A stretch of 64,000 bases of DNA, taken from Methanoregula boonei 6A8 (GTDB taxonomy: Archaea; Halobacteriota; Methanomicrobia; Methanomicrobiales; Methanospirillaceae). Shown piece after piece: positions 20,914-28,249 of the stretch; the stretch's first letter is position 1; the number at the start of each line of letters is the position of its first letter. Location of the stretch: NCBI RefSeq assembly GCF_000017625.1, contig NC_009712.1, forward strand, positions 2,232,001 through 2,296,000. The letters are read 5' to 3'. The position numbers and the translations under genes were made by a program. The notes beneath the pieces were generated by a model. That model was not told where the DNA came from. It searched no databases and saw only the letters and a program-made list of their open reading frames with translations.

Positions 20914-21714
20914 TTACGATTCCGGAGCCGGCGCTGGTGCTTCGGCCTCCGGGACGCTGTGGTCATAGACCCGGCTGATGTACCGCGCCATGAATACCTG
21001 GACGAGCGGATTGAGGACAAGCACGATCACCCACCCGACAAGCGGGATGAGGCCGAACAGGGAGATTACCAGGCTGAAAAGGATGACAAGGACCAGCACG
21101 ATAATGAGCGCGAGGATGTACGTGCCCCAGCCGATTGCCTGGATGGTGGTGGTGATCGCGGAGAACCGGATCCCCTCCCTGATGCTCCCGGTACGGGCAA
21201 AACGCACGCTGCCAAGGATCGCATACAGGATGGTGATCACCAGGATAATAATCCCGATAAGAAGGAGGATCATGGCGGCACTTATCATTGGATTCCCATG
21301 GATAGTGCCAGAGACTGACCCCATAATGAGCAGGGCCAGGGCTGCGGTAACAACTACGATGGCCGGGACAAACCAAAGGATCTCAACGATCACCAGTTTA
21401 AGCCCGTCAAGGAAGAGCGTGCCCCACGCATTAAATGAGGGGGGAGGTGTTATCCCCCGGTAGATCCGGACGATGTACCCCGTAAGGAGGATCCCGAGAA
21501 CCAGCCCGGCAAGGCAGAGCAGGATGATCTGGGGCCACGGGATAAGTTCCCAGTGGACATGCGTCCCGGTAACGAGGGTTTTCGGATCGCACACAAACCT
21601 GACCAAGGCAAACGGCAGGCTGCAGATGATGAAGATAAGCCACGTGACCGGGTTTTTTACCAGGGCGGTTTTTGTGTATCCGACCGCCTCTGAGACAATA
21701 GCTCCGTAATCCAT
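20914..21714 (-). CDS. DUF4013 family multi-pass membrane protein
   Basis: The protein is 266 residues with about six hydrophobic segments and the opening DYGAIVSEAVGYTKTALVKN, typical of DUF4013 proteins. These occur in methanogens, and their function is unknown. The C-terminal helices (PLVGWVIVLVLNPLVQVF) precede an acidic Ala/Pro tail. I chose the ATG at 21714; a longer frame to 21774 has no family similarity in its first 20 residues. Nothing else is co-transcribed. Confidence 0.75.
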   Translation of the reverse strand: MDYGAIVSEAVGYTKTALVKNPVTWLIFIICSLPFALVRFVCDPKTLVTGTHVHWELIPWPQIILLCLAGLVLGILLTGYIVRIYRGITPPPSFNAWGTLFLDGLKLVIVEILWFVPAIVVVTAALALLIMGSVSGTIHGNPMISAAMILLLIGIIILVITILYAILGSVRFARTGSIREGIRFSAITTTIQAIGWGTYILALIIVLVLVILFSLVISLFGLIPLVGWVIVLVLNPLVQVFMARYISRVYDHSVPEAEAPAPAPES

Positions 21715-22140
21715 AGTATACGATGCCGGGCGACAGATGATAATAATAGCGGGAGGGCCCGGGCTGGCTGACACTTGCCCCGGATCACCCAGAAAACACT
21801 TTTGGTATGCGTGACCCCCTATAAGGGAAACGGTGCAGTTTCTGACTGAGGGGTATCGGAATTTTCTTCTGAAAAAAGGGATATTTTGTCCTCCTTACCT
21901 GGACAAAATGCGATTCCTGTGTAGGGGATCACACGATCCATTTTTGTTTTTGAGCTCGGGTCTGTTTCTCAAAAACTCAGGAGAACGTACAAATAGTTCC
22001 CTTTTTCACGTCCTTAATCCTGCGTTTTTAAGAGGCAGGGCGGCAGCGAGCTACAGGCCGGCCAAAAACAGTTTTGCACCATGTGACCCCCCACACGACC
22101 ACCAAGGCTTTTTAGTATCCCAAAAAAAGTACCGCGGTAT
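21715..22140. other. Intergenic stretch between divergent genes
   Basis: About 425 bases. A TATA-like TTTTTAGTATCC near 22108 could serve the gene starting at 22141. An open frame of about 119 codons on the plus strand crosses the region but overlaps the next gene and has no coding character. Nothing else was recognised. Confidence 0.45.
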
Positions 22141-22668
22141 ATGCCGGTCTTTATCCCCCGACCCGGATCCAAGAGCGCCAGCCGGACCTTAAAACACCCT
22201 ATCCCCGATATTGCCACCTTTGATTCTCTTGTCAGGAAGCTTGTCCGGTCAAACCCGCTCGGTTGCACCCCTTACTTCTCCATAAGGAAGAATTATCCTC
22301 CGGTTACGGTTGTCCGTGAGATGTACACTGCGAAGTTTGCGTACACGAACCCTGCGGGAAAACGTATCGGGACCAGCTCTGAGGTCTACGACTCCGTGGA
22401 AGGGTATGAGACCGGGGTCGCTGCCATGATCTCGAATGTGGCAAACATCTCCGCCCACCGGGGAAAGATCCGGCACCGGAAGGATGTGGACCTCTATTCG
22501 GCAATCCTGAAATGCAATGACCCAAACGACGGGATCTATTTTGTCAGCCTTGCCCGGAACCGCATCACAGTATCTTCCTATAGGGATGAAGCGATCCGGA
22601 AGAAGGTTGCTGCCTGGGCAGATGTGACACTGGGAACCGAAGAGCAAAGACCCGAACCGGCCCCGTAG
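22141..22668 (+). CDS. Hypothetical basic soluble protein
   Basis: The protein is 175 residues and basic, with no signal peptide or membrane helix. It has a well-formed central part (VVREMYTAKFAYTNPAGKRI) and a C-terminal part (GIYFVSLARNRITVSSYRDE) that reads as alternating strands and helices. I do not recognise a family. It converges with the PEGA gene. The reading frame is long for its context, and the promoter-like TATA upstream supports it. Confidence 0.6.
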   Translation: MPVFIPRPGSKSASRTLKHPIPDIATFDSLVRKLVRSNPLGCTPYFSIRKNYPPVTVVREMYTAKFAYTNPAGKRIGTSSEVYDSVEGYETGVAAMISNVANISAHRGKIRHRKDVDLYSAILKCNDPNDGIYFVSLARNRITVSSYRDEAIRKKVAAWADVTLGTEEQRPEPAP

Positions 22669-22691
22669 AGCCTGCCGATGGAAAAAAGGAT

Positions 22692-23663
22692 TTAATTGTC
22701 CTTTCTGCGGGAGAATACAAACCCAAGGCCCGCAATCAGGATCGCAGCACCTGCAAGCCCGGGCGTCAGCGGTGCATAGGTTGTGGTCGGAACCGTAGTG
22801 GCCTGGGGGTTTAAGGTGGCATAGAGGGCCACGGTCTGGCCGACGGTAGGGAACTGCGTAAGGGTCGAGGTGTACGTGACATAACCCGGGGCAGATACCG
22901 AGTAGGTCTGGTAAGGTGTGCCGGTGACGTACACCGGGACCGTGAGCGAGCCCTGGCTGATAGTACCCATGATCTGGTTGTCAAACGTAACCTGCGCACC
23001 GTCCACATTGCAGTTAACCTTGTACCAGCCCTGTCCGCCGCCAATAGGTGCCGCCGTCGTTGTCGGGACAGCGGCGTTTAAGGTCGCATAGAGGTCAACG
23101 GTCTCCCCTTTTGAGGGATAACCTGTGATCTGCCCGGTATAAGTGGTATACCCGCTTTCGCTCACTGAATAGGTGGTATAGGGTGTACCGGTCGCGTAGA
23201 CCGGGACCGTGAGCGAGCCACCGCTTATGACGCCCATGTACTGGCCGTTAAAATACACGGAAGCACCGTTGACATTGCAGTACACCTGGTACCAGCCCTG
23301 GGCCCCGCCAATGACGGAGGCAGTCGTGGTCGGGACAACCGCAGTTAAGGTCGCATAAAGATTTACCGTTCCCCCTTTCGAAGGATACGCGGTGATCTGG
23401 CCGGTATAGGTCGTATACCCGCTTGCGCTCACCGAGAAGGTCTGGTAAGGTGTGCCGGTCGAATAGACCGGGACGGTCAGCGAACCGCCGGTTATGGTGC
23501 CCATGTACTGGTTGTCGAAATACACTGTCGCACCATCAACATTGCAGTTTACCTGGTACCAGCCTTCGGCACCGCCAATCGTGTTATCGGCCAGGGCGGC
23601 CGGGACAAGCATCGCCAGGATAACAGCGCAGAGAATCAGAATTTTTACCTTATTTGTCGTCAT
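22692..23663 (-). CDS. Secreted protein with three PEGA-type repeats and C-terminal anchor
   Basis: The protein is 323 residues. A signal peptide (about 7-25) is followed by three repeats of about 87 residues, each opening GGAxGWYQVxCNV(D/N)G and running through a variant of QYMGTITGGSLTVPVY, then TYTGQITxYPSKG and LYATL. The repeats are joined by Thr-rich linkers (VPTTTA). They match the PEGA surface fold. The end is TPGLAGAAILIAGLGFVFS with RRKDN, a hydrophobic anchor of the kind processed by archaeosortases. A TATA-like AAGTATAG lies about 60 bases ahead. Role: surface-layer or adhesion component (inference). The repeat DNA is similar enough to suggest recent tandem duplication. Confidence 0.8.
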   Translation of the reverse strand: MTTNKVKILILCAVILAMLVPAALADNTIGGAEGWYQVNCNVDGATVYFDNQYMGTITGGSLTVPVYSTGTPYQTFSVSASGYTTYTGQITAYPSKGGTVNLYATLTAVVPTTTASVIGGAQGWYQVYCNVNGASVYFNGQYMGVISGGSLTVPVYATGTPYTTYSVSESGYTTYTGQITGYPSKGETVDLYATLNAAVPTTTAAPIGGGQGWYKVNCNVDGAQVTFDNQIMGTISQGSLTVPVYVTGTPYQTYSVSAPGYVTYTSTLTQFPTVGQTVALYATLNPQATTVPTTTYAPLTPGLAGAAILIAGLGFVFSRRKDN

Positions 23664-23939
23664 GGAAGGTTCCTCCCTAGCAACTATTCTTTTCCTTTTA
23701 GTATGAAAAAGGATCTATACTTTTTCTCCAAAAAATCCAATGCGGATCACCTAGAGGGCACCTCTCCCTTTACGCAATGCGGGGAATGCGAGGGGAAGTT
23801 ATCGCAGGATCTCCCCATCCCGATACCGCTCGGGGATGTAGCTGAATTCTTTGAGAAGTAAGGGCTCGAACACCCCCGGCTGCGGGCCCCGGTTCCGCAG
23901 CGCCGGTTTAAAGAGCAGTGGCGGACTATACATCTCCTT

Positions 23940-24953
23940 GTGAAATCAGTATTCCTCCTCGGGAAATCTGCCATTGCAGTGATCCTCATTTGTGCATTCC
24001 TGCTCACTATGGGCTGCAGCCAGGTACCTTCCGCCCCGGCGGAAGGTACCATGACGGCGGCAAGTACTCCGACACCGGCGCCCGTAACCGGCGGCAGAGT
24101 GATCGCCGCGTACTTCTACATCTTTGATGATGCATCCACAGCGGCACTTGCCTCACCGGACCAGATCCCGTGGAAGAAAGTCAACCGGATTTACATCGCA
24201 TTTGCAACGCTCAAAGATGGTATGCTGACTGACCTGCCTGCCGGCAGTACCGCGGATGATCTGGCACAGAGAGAGACAACTGCACAGAAAATCCACACCA
24301 TCGTGGCACTCTGCCATGAAAACAACCCTGATGCAGAGATCTTCATCACCTCCAATTTCGACGAGAAGGAACTGGACCCCCAGTACCTGCTGGCCGCACA
24401 GGATCCACAGAAATTTGCCGACAGTGTCCTTGCCTACCTCAAAGAGTACGATCTCGACGGTTACGATATGGATTGGGAGAGCCACCAGATCGATGATTAC
24501 GCCCCGCAGCTCACCACGCTCCTTTCCACCTGCCATGCCACGTTCGCTGCGGCAGGGAACAATCCACACGGCCATCCGTATACTCTTACGTACACGGTCT
24601 GGCCGGGAGTCGAATCGGCCCAGACCGTTGCCTCCACCCAGGACAGCGTAGACCAGATCAACCTTATGACGTACGGCCCGGGCGAGGGGTATGATCTTGC
24701 GTCCTATGCAGACTCCTATGCGGCAGCCGGGGTTCCGTATGGGAAGATGATCGGGGGCATGGAAAGCGAAGCCGGGTATTCCGAGAACGGCGGACCGGAT
24801 ACGCAGGAGTCGGTTGCCGCCAAGTGCGCCTATGTCAAAGAGCACAACCTTGCCGGCCTCTTTGAGTGGCGGATGGACAACGACATGCGGCCCGACAACG
24901 GGGCTCCCACGTACCAGGTGACAGGCTGGATGTCGGACTGCCTGTCACAATAA
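23940..24953 (+). CDS. Lipoprotein with glycoside hydrolase family 18 (chitinase-like) domain
   Basis: The protein is 337 residues. The N terminus is a lipoprotein signal with lipobox LTMGC (Cys at about 22), then a Thr/Pro/Ala linker. The catalytic domain has the GH18 signature as LDGYDMDWE (about 173-181), with the acid Glu last. VNRIYIAFATLKDGML forms the first strand, INLMTYGPG the later strand and GLFEWRMDND the final strand. GH18 enzymes cleave beta-1,4-GlcNAc polymers by substrate-assisted catalysis; some members only bind sugar. The start is GTG at 23940. Being tethered outside, it may act on envelope glycans or environmental chitin (inference). Confidence 0.88.
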   Translation: MKSVFLLGKSAIAVILICAFLLTMGCSQVPSAPAEGTMTAASTPTPAPVTGGRVIAAYFYIFDDASTAALASPDQIPWKKVNRIYIAFATLKDGMLTDLPAGSTADDLAQRETTAQKIHTIVALCHENNPDAEIFITSNFDEKELDPQYLLAAQDPQKFADSVLAYLKEYDLDGYDMDWESHQIDDYAPQLTTLLSTCHATFAAAGNNPHGHPYTLTYTVWPGVESAQTVASTQDSVDQINLMTYGPGEGYDLASYADSYAAAGVPYGKMIGGMESEAGYSENGGPDTQESVAAKCAYVKEHNLAGLFEWRMDNDMRPDNGAPTYQVTGWMSDCLSQ

Positions 24954-24996
24954 CCTCTCTTTTCTTCTTGTGCACCGGGACCTGCTGCGACCAAAG

Positions 24997-25005
24997 AATT
25001 ATATG
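24997..25005 (+). promoter_or_regulatory. Probable TATA box of the AbrB-flavoprotein operon
   Basis: AATTATATG lies about 30 bases ahead of the AbrB-like ATG at 25030, which would make a nearly leaderless message. Confidence 0.5.
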
Positions 25006-25029
25006 ATCAATCGAACAAATTAGAAAAGT

Positions 25030-25308
25030 ATGAAAAATATGAAAAGAAAACAGCAGGAGAATCTGGTCGACGAGATGGTGGCTCCAAGGAAGGAGAAGAC
25101 AAAGCACCTCTTCGGCAGCGTGAAGGTAGGAGAGCGGGGGCAGGTCGTGATCCCCAAAGAGGCCCGCGAAATCTTCGGAATCGTGCCCGGGGACATCCTT
25201 CTTGTGCTTGGCGATGTGGAGCGGGGTATAGCCCTTGTGAAGGCCGATACCCTGCAGGAGTTTGCACGCAAGATCCTGGAGACATCCAGCCATCCTTCCG
25301 ACGAATGA
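25030..25308 (+). CDS. AbrB/SpoVT-type DNA-binding protein
   Basis: The protein is 92 residues. A basic, charged first third leads into the swapped-hairpin AbrB domain: GSVKVGERGQVVIPKEAREI (about 38-57), then GIVPGDILLVLGDVERGIAL. AbrB dimers bind DNA and usually regulate nearby genes. It stands first in a tight three-gene run whose second gene overlaps its stop region, so it may control the flavoprotein and membrane protein. Starts at 25030 and 25042 are both possible. Confidence 0.88.
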   Translation: MKNMKRKQQENLVDEMVAPRKEKTKHLFGSVKVGERGQVVIPKEAREIFGIVPGDILLVLGDVERGIALVKADTLQEFARKILETSSHPSDE

Positions 25309-25325
25309 TCCGTGAGGTGACCTTA

Positions 25326-26696
25326 ATGAAGATCGTTGTCCTCAACGGCAGCCCCAAAGGCGATATCAGCGTCACGATGCAGTACGTGGCGTACCTCAAA
25401 AAGAAATTCCCGGAGCACTCCTTTGAAACGGTAAATGTGGCGCACGAAATAGAGAAGATTGAGAAAGACTCCGTGTGTTTTGCAGCCATTCTTGACAGGA
25501 TCCGGTCCGCAGATCTCGTCCTCTGGGCATTCCCGCTCTACTACCTGCTTGTCTGCGCTCAGTACAAGCGGTTTATCGAGCTCGTTTTCGAACGAGGGGC
25601 ACAGGATGCCTTTGCCGGGAAATACGCTGCATCGCTCTCCACCTCGATCCATTATGCCGATATGATCGCCCACGACTACATCCACGCAGTAAGCGACGAT
25701 CTCGGGATGAAGTACCTGGGTGCGTACTCCGCGGAAATGCATGACCTCCTTGATGCCGGCGAACGGGAGCGGCTGGTAACATTCGCAGCCCTTACCTTCG
25801 CGGGTGTGGAAAAGATGATCCCGGTCCAGCGCGAGACTTCCCCGCTCGTCCCGCCGTCCCTTGCTTATGTCCCGGGAAACGGGCAGGCAGCAGTCCAGCC
25901 CGGGAAAAAGAAGGTTGTCATCCTCACGGACGATGACGGCAGCTCCAACAACCTCACGGCAATGGTTGCACGGCTCACCGCAGCATTCTCGGCCAAGGCC
26001 GAGGTCATCAACCTCCACGATATCGATATCAAAGGCCCCTGCCTCGGGTGCTGCCGGTGCGCCTATGACAACACCTGTGTCTATACCGACGGGTACGTGG
26101 ATTTCTACAGGGACCGGCTTGCCACTGCTGATATCCTCATCTTTGCCGGCGCGGTCCGCGACCGGTACCTCTCATCGAAGTGGAAACAGTTCTTTGACCG
26201 GAGTTTCTTCAAGGGTCACACCCCCGGCCTTGGCGGGAAACAGATCGGCTTTGCAATCGCCGGCTCCCTGAACCAGATCCCCTGCTTAAAAGAGGCACTT
26301 GTCATGTGGGCGGACAGCGGCAGGTGCACTGCCCGGTTCGTGACCGATGAGGCTGCCACCTCCGGGGAACTCGATGCGCTGCTCGATGCAATGGCCGGAA
26401 GGCTGGTACAGGGCGCAGAAGTGGGATATACCCCGCCACACCTTTTCTATGCAGTCGGCGGCCACAAGATCTTCCGGGATAATATTTACGGGGGTATGAG
26501 GTTTGTCTTCCAGGCAGATTACCGGTACTACCGCGAACATAAGATGTTCGATTTCCCACAGTCAGATCTTAAGACCCGGCTCACGAATGCGGTCATGATG
26601 CTCTTAACAAAGAGCAAAACGGTCCGGGAAAAAGTGTACGGCGATAGCAGGCACCATATGATTGCGCCGTTTGCACCAGTGCTCAGGGACGATTAA
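25326..26696 (+). CDS. Double-domain flavodoxin-like NAD(P)H-dependent oxidoreductase
   Basis: The protein is 456 residues made of two flavodoxin-like folds. The first opens MKIVVLNGSPKGD, the FMN phosphate loop, with LVLWAFPLYYLLV after it. The second opens KKVVILTDDDGSSNN at about 196 and continues GPCLGCCRCAYDNTC, a Cys cluster like that of iron-sulfur flavoproteins, then ADILIFAGAVRDRYLSSKWK. The two halves are likely an internal duplication; the first lacks the Cys cluster. A redox role with FMN and possibly an [Fe-S] cluster is inferred. GGTGA lies just ahead of the ATG at 25326. Confidence 0.82.
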   Translation: MKIVVLNGSPKGDISVTMQYVAYLKKKFPEHSFETVNVAHEIEKIEKDSVCFAAILDRIRSADLVLWAFPLYYLLVCAQYKRFIELVFERGAQDAFAGKYAASLSTSIHYADMIAHDYIHAVSDDLGMKYLGAYSAEMHDLLDAGERERLVTFAALTFAGVEKMIPVQRETSPLVPPSLAYVPGNGQAAVQPGKKKVVILTDDDGSSNNLTAMVARLTAAFSAKAEVINLHDIDIKGPCLGCCRCAYDNTCVYTDGYVDFYRDRLATADILIFAGAVRDRYLSSKWKQFFDRSFFKGHTPGLGGKQIGFAIAGSLNQIPCLKEALVMWADSGRCTARFVTDEAATSGELDALLDAMAGRLVQGAEVGYTPPHLFYAVGGHKIFRDNIYGGMRFVFQADYRYYREHKMFDFPQSDLKTRLTNAVMMLLTKSKTVREKVYGDSRHHMIAPFAPVLRDD

Positions 26697-26697
26697 T

Positions 26698-27288
26698 ATG
26701 GGCTCTCCGGGAGCGGGCAGCAGGGTGGGAATCCTGTTCGGGTTTGTCCCCCTGATTGTCTATGGGATCCTTGCGGGGTCTTCCATCCAAAGTAAGATCC
26801 TGGCACTGAGTGCGTCAACGTTGGTAACGGTAGTGGTTGGCTTTGGGGATCTTAAAAAAGGCAGGATCCTGAGCTGGATAAGCCTTGTCCTGTTCGGAGG
26901 ACTCCTGATCGCCACGGTCGGGTTTTCCCTGACCGGGATCCTCATCTGGAGCGGGGTCCTGATCTACGCGGTGCTTGCGGCCGTAGCGCTTGGCTCGATC
27001 CTGGCCGGCGTCCCGTTTACCCTGCAGTATGCCCGGGAGATGGTAGATCCGTCCCGCCACGAACACCCGGTCTTTCTCAAGGTCAACATCCTGATGACCG
27101 GGGTATGGAGCGGTATCTTTGGGGTCAACGCCCTGCTGGATTGCCTTGCTCTGGTTTTCCCGGGTCCAACAGGGCAGGCCGCCTCCCTGATTACCTATGG
27201 TACCCTTGCCGCCGGGATCGTGTTCACCTTTTGGTATCCGGCTCATATTCAGAAGAAATACGCCAGAACTTCGCCGGGCAGTCAATAA
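26698..27288 (+). CDS. Hypothetical six-helix membrane protein
   Basis: The protein is 196 residues with about six hydrophobic segments spread evenly, an internal loop VDPSRHEHPVFLK, and a basic tail (HIQKKYARTSPGSQ). I do not recognise a family. It starts one base after the flavoprotein stop, so it is almost certainly translated from the same message and may form a membrane partner for it. A strong terminator-like hairpin follows. Confidence 0.7.
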   Translation: MGSPGAGSRVGILFGFVPLIVYGILAGSSIQSKILALSASTLVTVVVGFGDLKKGRILSWISLVLFGGLLIATVGFSLTGILIWSGVLIYAVLAAVALGSILAGVPFTLQYAREMVDPSRHEHPVFLKVNILMTGVWSGIFGVNALLDCLALVFPGPTGQAASLITYGTLAAGIVFTFWYPAHIQKKYARTSPGSQ

Positions 27289-27313
27289 GCCGGCTTGCCG
27301 CCGGCTTTTTTTT
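27287..27313 (+). terminator. GC-rich hairpin followed by T8
   Basis: AAGCCGGC-TTGCC-GCCGGCTT forms an eight-pair stem with a five-base loop, running into eight T. It lies between the convergent membrane-protein gene and scpA, so it could stop either transcript; the T run favours the plus strand. Confidence 0.75.
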
Positions 27314-27328
27314 AGTCGCAGGATCTGG

Positions 27329-28249
27329 TCAGGACTCCTCATCCGCCTTTACCACGTGGATATAGATATCCCCGAAGAACTCCTCCTGCCGCAGGGCGCA
27401 CTGCCCGTCAAGGGCTAAAAAAAGCAGAGGGAGGTACACCTCGGGAATTCCCCACCCGAGGTCCCTGCAGAGCTCGGCAAGCGTGATCTCGGTTGCCGGG
27501 TCGGCGTTTGCCAGGCACTCCTCAATCACCTGACGGGCCGAGTCCTGGTAGCCTTCTTCATGGGCGATACTCACCACGTCATCGGCCTCGATAAGGTAGT
27601 CGTCATCTGCCGGGGGCATGCGACGGCGCCTCCGCTCCTCTTTTTCCAGGTTCTTGAGCTCGATGATCAGCTCAAAGAGGGTGACAGGGCTTTTCCGCAG
27701 GCTCTTTCGATCGAGCCGACGCTGGATCTCCCGTTCCAAACGCTCGATGGGACCAAACCGGCCTTCATCCTCGAAATCATCGCTTTCGCCAGCCTCGAAA
27801 TCCTCGCCCTCGTCTCCTGTGCCATCTTCCTCGTCCGGGGCAATGTCCAGTTGTTCGGATTTCATCCGCAGGAGCGTTGCGGCGTAAAAGAGGGTGCGTC
27901 CCGAGATCTGGAGATTAAGCTGCCGGCATTTCTCCAGTTCAGAGAGGAACCGATCGGTAACCTCGATGATATCGATGTTCCATGGGTCGATCTCGCCCCG
28001 TTCGGCAAGCCCGACAAGGATCTCGACCGGGTCTTCGAGATTAGGGGGCTCCGTTGCTACCGGGACATCACCGGGAGCAGGAGTATCAACCGGCACCGGG
28101 GGTTCTGCAGGGGAGGGAGATAATGTGGGTTCCCCGGAAACGGTCACGGACCGCGCCCCTTCCGGAAAAACAGCCTCAGGCAACCGGCCCGTGCCCCCTG
28201 CATCAGGGGCCGGGTTTGGCCGCCGCGAGCTCTTCTTGTGCTCAGCCAT
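27329..28249 (-). CDS. scpA: Segregation and condensation protein A (kleisin)
   Basis: The protein is 306 residues. ScpA is the kleisin that bridges the SMC heads. A Pro-rich leader of about 70 residues precedes the family start EDPVEILVGLAERGEIDPWN, then DIDIIEVTDRFL and LFYAATLLRMKSEQL. A strongly acidic linker (EEDGTGDEGEDFEAGE) and a C-terminal winged-helix-like region ending EEFFGDIYIHV follow. It overlaps smc by eight bases, so production is coupled. The long Pro/Ala/Glu leader is unusual and could be disordered; an internal start near the family core is possible. Confidence 0.92.
   Translation of the reverse strand: MAEHKKSSRRPNPAPDAGGTGRLPEAVFPEGARSVTVSGEPTLSPSPAEPPVPVDTPAPGDVPVATEPPNLEDPVEILVGLAERGEIDPWNIDIIEVTDRFLSELEKCRQLNLQISGRTLFYAATLLRMKSEQLDIAPDEEDGTGDEGEDFEAGESDDFEDEGRFGPIERLEREIQRRLDRKSLRKSPVTLFELIIELKNLEKEERRRRRMPPADDDYLIEADDVVSIAHEEGYQDSARQVIEECLANADPATEITLAELCRDLGWGIPEVYLPLLFLALDGQCALRQEEFFGDIYIHVVKADEES

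Noticed and set aside
20666-20968. Short open frames on both strands in the gap before the DUF4013 gene
   Set aside because: No ribosome sites, family resemblance or codon bias; probably noncoding.
21833-22192. 119-codon open frame on the plus strand
   Set aside because: It overlaps the better supported gene at 22141, has no ribosome site and an implausible composition.
22692-23663. Regularly spaced repeat DNA that might be a CRISPR array
   Set aside because: The repeat units are about 260 bases and encode the PEGA repeats in frame; no short direct repeats with unique spacers are present.
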